A DNA stretch of 37,689 nucleotides. It comes from Polaromonas sp. (GTDB taxonomy: Bacteria; Pseudomonadota; Gammaproteobacteria; Burkholderiales; Burkholderiaceae_C). Numbering within the stretch: position 1 is the first letter of the stretch; every line of letters starts with the position of its first letter. Positions 16,309 through 25,797 of the stretch are shown one piece after another. The stretch lies in contig JAIPCZ010000003.1 of the NCBI GenBank assembly GCA_021737975.1, positions 79,638-117,326 on the forward strand, in the 5' to 3' direction. The notes beneath the pieces were generated by a model. That model was not told the origin of the DNA, searched no databases, and saw only the letters and a program-made list of their open reading frames with translations. A program made the translations under genes and the position numbers.

Positions 16309-19059
16309 ATGTCGATGTTCCCTTTTTCTACCCAAAGCAAAGCCAGTCCCACGCCTGAGGCGCCTGCCGTCAGTGCCAAAACCCCCGAGGTTCACCCGCT
16401 GGATGCACTCACGCATGGTGCGTTTTCTGCGCACACCTCGGGCGAGCGCATGGCCTGCATCCGCGAATGGCTGGCCACCAGCCCGGGCAACGAGCAATTG
16501 CAGCAGGTGTTCAAGGAGCTCAGCGGCAAGGACAAGGGCGCTGCCAAACTGCTGCGGGAAAAGCTCGACGAGATCAAGCGTAGCAAGACCCAGGCCACCA
16601 TTGCGCTGGAATGGGCCGACAAAGCCCAGGCGCTGCTGGCCTTGAGCAAGCTCAACCTGGCCGACGCCCTGGCCTGGCAGCGTGATGCCGCCAAGGCGGG
16701 CGCGCCCCTGAGCAAGGAGCCGCTGGCCGGCTTGAAGGTCCAACTGGTGGAGCGGGTGCGTGCCATTGAAGACCTGCAGCACCGGGTGCAGGTGCAGCGC
16801 GAGGCGGCGGTCTTGCTGGCGCAGCGTATCGAGGTGCTGTCGACCAAGCCCTGGACCGATGCCCAGGCTGCCCAGGAGGCTTTGGCCGCCGATGTGGCGC
16901 ATTGGCAAGCCGAGGCCGAGGCGCTGCAGGGCGACGCTAATTGGGCTAGCGTCGATGTGCGTTTTGTGTCGCAGCTGAACGATTCGCAAGCCCAATTGCA
17001 GCTGGTCTGGCAGGCCTTCCAGGATGCCCTGGCACTCACCATTGCCGCGGCAAAGGACGTGGCCGCGCCACTGCCCAAGGTGCCGGTGTGGGCCGATGAA
17101 CTGCGCGTGGCACGCGGCGTGCCGCTGGAGCCCGTCGCGGCGCCAGCCAAGCCCAAGGTGGATCCCGAGATTCGCGCCAAGGCTTCTGCCCATGTGGCCG
17201 AAGTGCTTGCCAAGCTGGAGCACGAGATGGCCCAGGGCCATGGCAAAGCCAGCGCCGGCGCGGCCAGTGCCTTGCGCCAGGCGCTCAAGGACAACGGCCG
17301 ACTGATTGACGACAAGCTCGAGGCCCAGGCCCACGCGGCGCTGGTGGCGGCGGGAGAACTCGAGGGCTGGCAACGCTGGCGCGCCGACCAACTGCGCGAA
17401 GAACTGGTGGCCAAGGCCGAAGGCTTGCTCAAGCGCCCCGAAGGCCAGGCCATCGGCGGCCGCAAAATGCAGGACCAGTTGCGCGGCTTGCGCGAGCAGT
17501 GGAAGCTGACTGACCAGGGCGGTGTGCCCAACCATACGCTCTGGAAGCGCTTTGACGAGGCCTGCAACGAAGCCCACAAGGTGGTCGAGGCCTGGCTTGA
17601 AAAAATGAAGGCCGAGTCCGCCGAGCACCGCGCCCAGCGCCTGGCCCTGATCGACGAAGTCAAGGCCTGGGCCGATGCCAACCGGGTGGCGCTCGACGAC
17701 GACTGGAAAGGCTTCAGCCGCCTGCTGCACCAGTTCGGCGACCGCTGGCGCGATGCCGGCCATATTGGCGAAAAAATTTTTGCCGAACTGCAGCCGCTGT
17801 GGAAAGCCGCCATTGACCACGCGGCTGAGCCGCTGGAAACCCTGCAAAGGCAAAGCCTGGAGGCCCGCCACGCCATGATCGACGAGGCCCGGGCCCTGGG
17901 CGCCGAGGCCATGCTGCGCATCGACGCCGTCAAGGCGCTGCAGCAGCGCTGGCAGGCCGAGGCGCACCGTGTGCCGATCGACCGCCGCCATGAGCAAAAG
18001 CTCTGGGACGCCTTCCGCAAACCGATCGATGATGCCTTTAACCGCAAGACGGCCGAGCGCGAAAAGGCCCAAAGCGCCCTGAGCGAACGCGACCGTGTTG
18101 TGCTGGATGCCTCTAAAGCGCTGCAGGCCGCCAATGCGTCGGGTGATGCGCAGGCCATTCGCAGTGCCATGAGCGCGCTCGAAGCGGCGCTAAGTGGTCA
18201 GGCACTGGCGCAGGCTGCGGTTGTGGCGGCGGGTCCCGCCGAGGCCGACGCAGCCGCAGGGCAGCCCCTGACTGCGGCTGAATCGCCAGCCGCCGGGGCG
18301 CCTGATGCAGTGCCAGAAGTCGCCGCTGGCGCGGAGGCAGAAGCCGCTGCCGAACCCGTCAAACCCGTGGTCGCGCCGAAGCGCGTCGTGGCCATGCGTG
18401 GCGACGACCGCCCGGGCATGAAAAAAGAAGAGCCTGCCGCCGTGGGCCGGGGTGGCAAGTTTGGCGACCGCAAGGACGCCGGGCGCCCGGCCGGCCGCGA
18501 TGGCGCGCGTGATGCCCGCGGTCCTGGCCGCATGGACGATCGCGGTCCGCGCCGAGACGAGCGTCCCGATCGCCCAGCGTATGGCGAGCGCTCTGATGCG
18601 CCGCGCCTGGGTGATGCCGCTTTCCGGGCCCAGCGTGACGCGCTGGAGCAGGCCCAGTTTGCCTTGCGCAAGCTGGCGGCACAGGCCCATGGCGAGGCAC
18701 TGACGCATTTGCTGGCGGCTTGGGAAACGCGTGATGCCGCTCAGGTGCCCAGCGTGCAGGAATTGGGCAGCCGGGTCAGCCCGGCCGCCCGGGCGGCCTG
18801 GCTCAAGGCGGTGTCCCAGCCGCCTTCCGGGGAAGCCGCGACCGCATTGCTGCGCCTTGAGATGGCGGCCGAAGTGCCCACGCCGGCCGAACAGTTGAGC
18901 GCCCGGCGCATGTACCAGTTGCAGTTGTTGACCAAGCGCAACGACCCGACTCCGGCACAAACCTGGGCTCAGGATGCCGCCACGGTGCTGGCATCTGCTT
19001 TTGATGCAGCGCAGGTGCGCCGTGTCCAAAATGTCCTGAAAGTGCTGCTGAAACCTTAG
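16309..19059 (+). CDS. DUF349 domain-containing protein with Arg/Asp/Gly-rich linker
   Basis: About 916 residues. Repeated helical units carry the DUF349 pattern, for example KMQDQLRGLREQWKLTDQGGVPNHTLWKRFDEACNEAHKVVEAWLEK and a later LHQFGDRWRDAGHIGEKIF...LW unit. Between about residues 684 and 770 lies a low-complexity stretch rich in Arg, Asp and Gly (GRGGKFGDRKDAGRP, GPGRMDDRGPRRDERPDRP), probably disordered; a conserved helical C-terminus follows. The function of the family is unknown to me. The frame opens at TTG 16228, but I chose ATG 16309 (next candidate ATG 16315) because the upstream residues look like untranslated leader. The gene lies 144 bp after the DUF748 gene and its stop overlaps that of lpxH on the other strand. 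Confidence 0.85.
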   Translation: MSMFPFSTQSKASPTPEAPAVSAKTPEVHPLDALTHGAFSAHTSGERMACIREWLATSPGNEQLQQVFKELSGKDKGAAKLLREKLDEIKRSKTQATIALEWADKAQALLALSKLNLADALAWQRDAAKAGAPLSKEPLAGLKVQLVERVRAIEDLQHRVQVQREAAVLLAQRIEVLSTKPWTDAQAAQEALAADVAHWQAEAEALQGDANWASVDVRFVSQLNDSQAQLQLVWQAFQDALALTIAAAKDVAAPLPKVPVWADELRVARGVPLEPVAAPAKPKVDPEIRAKASAHVAEVLAKLEHEMAQGHGKASAGAASALRQALKDNGRLIDDKLEAQAHAALVAAGELEGWQRWRADQLREELVAKAEGLLKRPEGQAIGGRKMQDQLRGLREQWKLTDQGGVPNHTLWKRFDEACNEAHKVVEAWLEKMKAESAEHRAQRLALIDEVKAWADANRVALDDDWKGFSRLLHQFGDRWRDAGHIGEKIFAELQPLWKAAIDHAAEPLETLQRQSLEARHAMIDEARALGAEAMLRIDAVKALQQRWQAEAHRVPIDRRHEQKLWDAFRKPIDDAFNRKTAEREKAQSALSERDRVVLDASKALQAANASGDAQAIRSAMSALEAALSGQALAQAAVVAAGPAEADAAAGQPLTAAESPAAGAPDAVPEVAAGAEAEAAAEPVKPVVAPKRVVAMRGDDRPGMKKEEPAAVGRGGKFGDRKDAGRPAGRDGARDARGPGRMDDRGPRRDERPDRPAYGERSDAPRLGDAAFRAQRDALEQAQFALRKLAAQAHGEALTHLLAAWETRDAAQVPSVQELGSRVSPAARAAWLKAVSQPPSGEAATALLRLEMAAEVPTPAEQLSARRMYQLQLLTKRNDPTPAQTWAQDAATVLASAFDAAQVRRVQNVLKVLLKP

Positions 19060-19835
19060 GACCCTGCAGCCAGCGCTACGCGCCGGGGCGCTTGGCCGGC
19101 TTGCAGGCGCAGCACTTCCAGCCGCGGCGGCCGGGCCGCGGCGTCCCAGTCGCTCAGCACCAGGCGGCGTAATACCGGTTGCGCGGCAGCGTCCAGCAGG
19201 TGGTCCCGGGGCCGGTGGGTGTGGCCATGGATCAGGGTGCTGGCTGCAGTGGCCCGCAACCCCGACTTCGCCGCTTCCTCATCGACGTCGGCATAAATTG
19301 CACCGCTGCCTTTAAGCGACTCGCTGCGGGCACGCAGCCCGCGCGCAATGGCCTGGCGCTCCGCCAGGGGTTTGCCCAGAAAATTGGCCTGCCACGCCGG
19401 GCTGCGCACCTGCAAGCGGAACTGCTGGTAATCGACATCGCCCAGGCAGAGGGCGTCGCCATGTGACAGCAGCCAGCGCTGGCCATCGAAGTCGAGCGCG
19501 GTCGGGTCGGGCAACAGCGCCATGCCGCTGGTTTTGGCAAAGTCCTCACCAAGCAGGAAATCGCGGTTGCCGTGCATGAAATACACCGGCAGGCGCGCGG
19601 CTGCGGCTTGCAGGATCTGCTGGCATTGCAGTACAAAAACACCGTCGGGGTCGTCTGTCGCAGAAGTGATGTCGTCACCGACCCAGACCTCGAACAAATC
19701 CCCCAGAATGAAAAGCGCATCGGCAGGCGTGCTGGCCATGTAGCGCCGCCAGGCGGCAAACGTGGCCGCGTCGCCGGCCTGCAGGTGCAGGTCAGAGATG
19801 AAGTCGACCGTGCGCCAAGCCGGTGCAGCCTTCAT
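19056..19835 (-). CDS. lpxH: UDP-2,3-diacylglucosamine diphosphatase LpxH
   Basis: 259 residues. A calcineurin-like metallophosphoesterase with all motifs of LpxH: DLH (Asp15, His17), GDLFEVWVGDD (Asp46), GNRD (89-92), SHGD (His125) and IHGHTHRP (His205, His207). It hydrolyses UDP-2,3-diacylglucosamine to lipid X and UMP in lipid A synthesis on the inner membrane. It is the last gene of a four-gene operon with two cyclophilins and a TPR protein, 20 bases after ppiB. Its stop codon overlaps the stop of the DUF349 gene by three bases (TTAG). Confidence 0.96.
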   Translation of the reverse strand: MKAAPAWRTVDFISDLHLQAGDAATFAAWRRYMASTPADALFILGDLFEVWVGDDITSATDDPDGVFVLQCQQILQAAAARLPVYFMHGNRDFLLGEDFAKTSGMALLPDPTALDFDGQRWLLSHGDALCLGDVDYQQFRLQVRSPAWQANFLGKPLAERQAIARGLRARSESLKGSGAIYADVDEEAAKSGLRATAASTLIHGHTHRPRDHLLDAAAQPVLRRLVLSDWDAAARPPRLEVLRLQAGQAPRRVALAAGS

Positions 19836-19855
19836 CTCAGGACCCGCCGTTGGCC

Positions 19856-20362
19856 TTACAGCGCGACGGCTTTTTCGATCACCACGTCTTCGAGTGGCAC
19901 GTCGTCATGGTAGCCCTTGCGGCCGGTTTTGACGGCCTTGATCTTGTCCACCACGTCCAGCCCTGCCACCACCTTGCCAAACACGGCATAACCCCAGCCT
20001 TGCTGGCTCGGTGCCGTGTGATTCAAAAAGCTGTTGTCAGCCACGTTGATGAAAAACTGGGCGGTTGCCGAATGCGGGTCGCCGGTGCGCGCCATGGCCA
20101 CGGTGTAGTTCATGTTTTTGAGGCCGTTGTTGGCCTCGTTCTCAATCGGCGCGTCGCAGGCCTTCTGGCCCATGCCGGGCTCCATGCCGCCGCCTTGCAC
20201 CATGAAGCCGGGAATCACGCGGTGAAAAATGGTGTTGTTGTAATGGCCCTTGTTGACATAGGCCAGAAAGTTGGCGGCGCACTTGGGCGCTTTGTCAGCG
20301 TCGAGTTCAAGCGTGATAGTGCCGTAGTTTTTAACGTGGAGTTCGACTTGTGGGTTGCTCAT
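19856..20362 (-). CDS. ppiB: Cytoplasmic peptidyl-prolyl cis-trans isomerase (cyclophilin B type)
   Basis: 168 residues with no signal peptide. The cyclophilin core is complete: [37 protein letters not shown] and [12 protein letters not shown]. The Arg of FHRV and the QFFIN motif form the active site. It speeds proline isomerisation during folding. It starts three bases after the stop of the periplasmic paralogue, and the pair probably arose by tandem duplication followed by gain or loss of the signal peptide. Confidence 0.96.
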   Translation of the reverse strand: MSNPQVELHVKNYGTITLELDADKAPKCAANFLAYVNKGHYNNTIFHRVIPGFMVQGGGMEPGMGQKACDAPIENEANNGLKNMNYTVAMARTGDPHSATAQFFINVADNSFLNHTAPSQQGWGYAVFGKVVAGLDVVDKIKAVKTGRKGYHDDVPLEDVVIEKAVAL

Positions 20363-20365
20363 GAG

Positions 20366-20962
20366 TTATTTGACCAAGGTTGCAGAGTTGATAAGAACAG
20401 GGGTTTTGGGCACGTCAGAGCCAAAGGGGCCGCCGGGACCGGTGGGCGTGGCCTTGATGTTGTTGACCACGTCCATGCCTGACACAACTTTACCAAAAAC
20501 GGTGTAACCAGGCCCCTGGGCACCCGGGTCAAGGAAGGCATTGTCCTTGACGTTGACGAAAAACTGGGCGGTGGCAGACTGCGGGTCATTGGTGCGCGCC
20601 ATGGCCAGTGTGCCGACGACATTGCGCAGGCCCTTGTCAAAAGCCTGGCGGCCTTCGTGCACGACGGGGGGGCGGGTGGGCTTTTGTTGGTAGCTGGCAT
20701 CAAAGCCGCCACCCTGGATCATGAAATTGGCAATCACGCGGTGGAACACGGTGCCGTCATAGTGCTTGTCCTTGACGTATTGCAAAAAGTTCTCGACGGT
20801 TTTTGGCGCCTTGTCAGGGGACAGTTCGACCACAAAATCGCCCGCCGAAGTGGCAAATTTGACCTTCGGCGCGGCCTGCGCCAATGCCAGACTGGCGGCG
20901 GAAAACAGCATGACTGCTGCCATGGTGGTTCGGGTCAGGGAAGACAGGGTTTTGAAATTCAT
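20366..20962 (-). CDS. ppiA: Periplasmic peptidyl-prolyl cis-trans isomerase (cyclophilin A type)
   Basis: 198 residues from ATG 20962. The N-terminus MNFKTLSSLTRTTMAAVMLFSAASLALAQA is a signal peptide with a likely cut after AQA. The mature part carries YDGTVFHRVIANFMIQGGGF, AMARTNDPQSATAQFFVN and FGKVVSGMDVVN. It would act on folding proteins in the periplasm. An upstream start at 21007 is open but would place 15 residues before the signal peptide; AAGAAAGAG precedes the chosen start at a suitable distance. The start lies four bases after the TPR gene stop, so the genes are an operon. Confidence 0.94.
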   Translation of the reverse strand: MNFKTLSSLTRTTMAAVMLFSAASLALAQAAPKVKFATSAGDFVVELSPDKAPKTVENFLQYVKDKHYDGTVFHRVIANFMIQGGGFDASYQQKPTRPPVVHEGRQAFDKGLRNVVGTLAMARTNDPQSATAQFFVNVKDNAFLDPGAQGPGYTVFGKVVSGMDVVNNIKATPTGPGGPFGSDVPKTPVLINSATLVK

Positions 20963-20966
20963 GGAA

Positions 20967-21509
20967 TCACTCTTTCTTGGGTACAAGCTTGGGTTTGAAC
21001 ACCTCAAGCGTCAGGGTCAGCTTGGGGGGAATCACGGTGTTGCTGCTGTCCAGCAACAAGGCCTTGTTGTAGGCCTGGCTGGCCAGCCTGACATACACAT
21101 CACCCAGGTTTTCGTGGGCAGTGGCGTAGTTGGGATTGGTGCGAATCGCCATCTCAAGTGTCACGCGCGCCTTGTCATAGAGACCCTGGCCCGCGTAGAG
21201 GACGGCCAGGTTGTTGTACGGCTCGGGCAGTTCGGGGTAATCCTGGGTGAGTTGGGTAAAGGTGTTGATGGCCTCGGCCTGCTTGCCCAGATTGCGCTGG
21301 ATCACGCCCTTGAGAAAACGCATTTGGGGGTCAGCCGGTTTGTTGGCCAGGTAACTGTCCACCTTGGCCAGGGCCTCGGTGAATTTGTTGGCGCGCACCA
21401 ATTGGTTGGTGTCCGCGTACTCGTCAGCCCGGCTCGAGAGCGACGTCAAGGCGCCCAGCAGCGTGAGCCAACGCAAGGATTTGAAAATGACTGAATGGGC
21501 GTGCTTCAT
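20967..21509 (-). CDS. Exported TPR-repeat protein
   Basis: 180 residues from ATG 21509. The N-terminus (MKHAHSVIFKSLRWLTLLGALTSLSSRA) looks like a signal peptide. TPR units follow, with typical A-G-Y-A-P spacing: PADPQMRFLKGVIQRNLGKQAEAINTFTQLTQDYPELPEPYNNLAVLYAGQGLYDKARVTLEMAIRTNPNYATAHENLGDVY. TPRs bind protein partners; none can be named from sequence. The frame continues upstream to 22064 by antisense overlap with cysS, which I reject. It is the first gene of the ppiA-ppiB-lpxH operon and may be a periplasmic scaffold or folding aid, which is inference from the neighbours. Confidence 0.88.
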   Translation of the reverse strand: MKHAHSVIFKSLRWLTLLGALTSLSSRADEYADTNQLVRANKFTEALAKVDSYLANKPADPQMRFLKGVIQRNLGKQAEAINTFTQLTQDYPELPEPYNNLAVLYAGQGLYDKARVTLEMAIRTNPNYATAHENLGDVYVRLASQAYNKALLLDSSNTVIPPKLTLTLEVFKPKLVPKKE

Positions 21510-21701
21510 GGTGGAATAGGTCCAATAGGGTGGGCTTGAGCTGCCAGAAAGCGGGTGAAGGCAGGGCCTTATACTGACAAGGATTGTAGCTGAGGGTCGT
21601 TGATCGGGAAGCCCGTCTGGCCATTGCCGGACGTGCGCCATCCACGCGCCGCGCCCCTTGACTGGAACGGCTTTGCCCTTCACACCAGATATGAAAGACC
21701 C

Positions 21702-23078
<1,377 letters not shown>

Positions 23079-23091
23079 GATGGATCATGCG

Positions 23092-23730
23092 ATGAGTGCG
23101 CCGGAGAATATGGCTACGCCTGCCTATTGGGAGGATGCCTGCAAGCATCTGATGAAAAAGGACCGCGTCATGAAACGGCTGATTCCGCAGTTCGGTCAGG
23201 CCTGCCTGCAAAGCCGGGGGGATGCCTTTGCCACGCTGGCGCGCAGCGTGGTGGGCCAGCAGATTTCGGTCAAGGCGGCCCAGACCGTGTGGGACCGGTT
23301 TGCCAAATTGCCCCGGCAGATGACGCCCTCGCAGGTGCTCAGGCTCAAGATTGACGACATGCGGGACGCCGGCTTGAGCGCGCGCAAGGTCGAGTATCTG
23401 GTGGACCTGTCGCTGCACTTCGACAGCGGCAAGGTGCACGTGGAGGATTGGACGGCGATGGACGACGAGGCCATCATCGACGAACTGGTGGCCATTCGCG
23501 GCATTGGTCGCTGGACCGCGGAGATGTTCCTGATTTTTCATTTGATGCGCCCCAACGTGCTGCCGCTCGATGATGTGGGGCTGATCAACGGCATCAGCAA
23601 GAGCTATTTTTCAGGTGAAGTGGTCAGCCGCAGTGATGCGCGCGAGGTGGCGCTGGCCTGGGCGCCCTACCGCACTGTGGCAACTTGGTATATTTGGCGC
23701 TCGCTGGATCCGGTGCCGGTTGAATACTGA
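23092..23730 (+). CDS. DNA-3-methyladenine glycosylase, AlkA/HhH-GPD type
   Basis: 212 residues. It has an HhH-GPD fold: SVVGQQISVKAA, the helix-hairpin-helix ELVAIRGIGRWTAEMFLIF at about 131-149, and the catalytic Asp in LPLDDVGL (160-161). Such enzymes remove alkylated purines from DNA in base excision repair. There is no iron-sulphur Cys cluster and no N-terminal AlkA domain, so it resembles the short Mag/AlkA type. Three starts are possible (ATG 23080, 23092, 23110); I took 23092. It starts a few bases after the cysS stop, so the two are likely co-transcribed. Confidence 0.92.
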   Translation: MSAPENMATPAYWEDACKHLMKKDRVMKRLIPQFGQACLQSRGDAFATLARSVVGQQISVKAAQTVWDRFAKLPRQMTPSQVLRLKIDDMRDAGLSARKVEYLVDLSLHFDSGKVHVEDWTAMDDEAIIDELVAIRGIGRWTAEMFLIFHLMRPNVLPLDDVGLINGISKSYFSGEVVSRSDAREVALAWAPYRTVATWYIWRSLDPVPVEY

Positions 23731-23754
23731 AACCTTGCGGATCAGATCTTTAGC

Positions 23755-23804
23755 TCTGACCCCAACTGATTTTCGGATGTTGGGTGTCGACCTTGTGGGT
23801 CAGA
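23755..23804. repeat. Inverted repeat in the spacer before accA
   Basis: TCTGACCC at 23755-23762 is the exact reverse complement of GGGTCAGA at 23797-23804, with a 34-base loop. Related GATCAGATC/CAGATCC words flank both arms. No T-run follows. It could be a REP-like element or a regulatory structure before accA. Confidence 0.4.
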
Positions 23805-23834
23805 TCCGTTTTGAATTGATGAGATGGAGTTGTT

Positions 23835-24812
23835 GTGGCTAAAAAAACTTTCCTCGATTTCGAGAACCCGATTGCCGAGCTGGAAAACAAGATTGAAGAA
23901 CTGCGCTACGTGCAGACCGAGTCGGCGGTTGATATTTCGGCTGAAATCACCCAGTTGGCCAAGAAAAGCCACCAGCTCACCAAAGACATTTACAGCGACT
24001 TGACGCCTTGGCAAATCACCAAGATTGCGCGCCATGCCGAGCGTCCTTACACCATGGACTATGTGAACGAGCTGTTCACCCATTTTGTCGAGCTGCACGG
24101 CGACCGTCATTTTGCCGACGACCTCAGCATCGTCGGCGGCCTGGCCCGCTTTAATGGCACACCCTGCATGGTGATTGGCCAGCAAAAAGGGCGCGACACA
24201 CGCGAGCGCGCCACCCGCAACTTCGGCATGAGCAAGCCCGAGGGTTATCGCAAAGCCCTGCGGCTCATGAAAACCGCTGAAAAGTTCAAGCTGCCGGTGT
24301 TCACCTTTGTCGACACGCCCGGCGCTTATCCGGGCATCGATGCCGAGGAGCGAGGCCAGTCCGAAGCCATTGGCCGAAACATCTTCGAAATGGCGCAGCT
24401 GGAGGTGCCGGTGATTGTCACCATCATCGGCGAGGGCGGCTCCGGCGGCGCCCTGGCGATTTCGGTGGGTGACCAGGTGCTGATGCTGCAATATTCGATC
24501 TACTCGGTGATCAGCCCCGAAGGCTGTGCCTCGATCTTGTGGAAAACCTCCGAAAGGGCACAGGAAGCGGCAGATGCGCTGGGCATCACCGCGCACCGGC
24601 TCAAGGCGCTGGGCGTGATCGACAAGATCGTCAACGAGCCGGTGGGCGGCGCGCACCGCGATCCCCGGCAAATGGCGGCTTTCCTCAAGCGCGCCCTGAC
24701 CGATGCGTTTCGCCAAGTCAGCGACCTCAAGGTCGACGAACTGCTGGCGCGGCGCTACGAGCGCCTGCAGAGTTATGGCCGTTTTACCGACACCAAAACC
24801 ACGGGCAAGTAA
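23835..24812 (+). CDS. accA: Acetyl-CoA carboxylase carboxyltransferase subunit alpha
   Basis: 325 residues, standard length. The start is GTG 23835, supported by GGAG a few bases upstream and by the family N-terminus [24 protein letters not shown]. Carboxyltransferase motifs are present: [34 protein letters not shown] and [11 protein letters not shown]. With AccD it transfers the carboxyl group from biotin to acetyl-CoA, the first step of fatty acid synthesis. tilS begins 14 bases after its stop, so the two probably share a transcript. Confidence 0.98.
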   Translation: MAKKTFLDFENPIAELENKIEELRYVQTESAVDISAEITQLAKKSHQLTKDIYSDLTPWQITKIARHAERPYTMDYVNELFTHFVELHGDRHFADDLSIVGGLARFNGTPCMVIGQQKGRDTRERATRNFGMSKPEGYRKALRLMKTAEKFKLPVFTFVDTPGAYPGIDAEERGQSEAIGRNIFEMAQLEVPVIVTIIGEGGSGGALAISVGDQVLMLQYSIYSVISPEGCASILWKTSERAQEAADALGITAHRLKALGVIDKIVNEPVGGAHRDPRQMAAFLKRALTDAFRQVSDLKVDELLARRYERLQSYGRFTDTKTTGK

Positions 24813-24826
24813 ACGGCCTCCACGCC

Positions 24827-25771
24827 ATGACACGCTCGTTTGAGCAGGCCATGGCCCTGTTTGAGCCCACGCTGCCGCTGGCGGTGGCCTACAGCGGCGG
24901 CGCAGATTCCACGGCATTGCTGCTGGCCTGCGCCCGCAAATGGCCCGGGCGGGTCACTGCGGTCCATGTGCACCACGGCTTGCAGGCTGCGGCAGATGAC
25001 TTCGAGCGCCATTGCAGAAATTTTTGTGCCGATCTGCAGATTCCGCTGCTGGTGCAAAAAGTCGACGCGCGCCACGCCCCCGGGCAAAGCCCCGAAGCGG
25101 CCGCGCGCCACGCCCGCTACCAGGCCATTGATGCGTTGGCGCTGCAACGTCAGGCCGCTGTTCAAACCATTGCCATGGCGCAGCACGCCGACGACCAGAT
25201 TGAAACCCTGCTGCTGGCGCTGAGCCGGGGCGCGGGTCTGCCCGGCCTCAGTGCCATGGCCGAGCGTTGGCAGCGCGCGGGCCTCACGTATTGCCGCCCG
25301 CTGCTGCAGGTCAGCGGCGTGACCATTCGGGACTGGCTTGAAGCGCAGGGTGCGCGCTTCATCGAAGACCCCAGCAATGTCGACGAGCGGTTCACCCGCA
25401 ACCGCATCCGCGCCAGGCTAATGCCCGCGTTGCAAGCCTGTTTTCCGCAGTTTCGTGACACACTTGCCCGCAGCAGCCGCCATGCGGCGCAGGCGCAGGC
25501 GCTGTTGCAGGAGGTGGCTACCGAAGACCTGGCGCGCGTGGGCGTGCCGCCCGACATCAAGGCATTGCAAGCCTTGAGCCAGCCGCGTCTGGTCAATGTC
25601 CTGCGCCACTGGTTGATGAACACTTACCGGGTGACACCCACAAGCGCCCAACTGGAGGCCCTGATGGCCCAGATTGCGGCCTGCCGCACCCGGGGTCATC
25701 AGTTGCACCTGAAGGTGGGACAGGGCTTTTGTGTCAGGCGTGGGAAAGTCCTCGATTGGTACAATCCCTGA
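24827..25771 (+). CDS. tilS: tRNA(Ile)-lysidine synthetase
   Basis: 314 residues. The PP-loop ATP pyrophosphatase motif SGGADST is at residues 23-29, and HVHHGLQAAADDFERHC and AQHADDQIETLLLALSRGAGLPGLSAM follow, as in TilS. The enzyme attaches lysine to C34 of tRNA-Ile(CAU) so that it reads AUA. The C-terminal portion is short but has the SQPRLVNVLRHWL segment. ATG 24827 is used; the longer frame from 24539 overlaps accA in another frame and is rejected. Its last ~40 bases lie just before lysC and probably contain or precede the lysC promoter. Confidence 0.95.
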   Translation: MTRSFEQAMALFEPTLPLAVAYSGGADSTALLLACARKWPGRVTAVHVHHGLQAAADDFERHCRNFCADLQIPLLVQKVDARHAPGQSPEAAARHARYQAIDALALQRQAAVQTIAMAQHADDQIETLLLALSRGAGLPGLSAMAERWQRAGLTYCRPLLQVSGVTIRDWLEAQGARFIEDPSNVDERFTRNRIRARLMPALQACFPQFRDTLARSSRHAAQAQALLQEVATEDLARVGVPPDIKALQALSQPRLVNVLRHWLMNTYRVTPTSAQLEALMAQIAACRTRGHQLHLKVGQGFCVRRGKVLDWYNP

Positions 25772-25797
25772 CCTTTATCACCCTCTTCAAACCCTTC

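Noticed and set aside
16294..18170. Two 592-codon open frames on the minus strand inside the DUF349 gene
   Set aside because: They are mirror frames of a G+C-rich coding region, show no family pattern and overlap a gene with clear DUF349 units.
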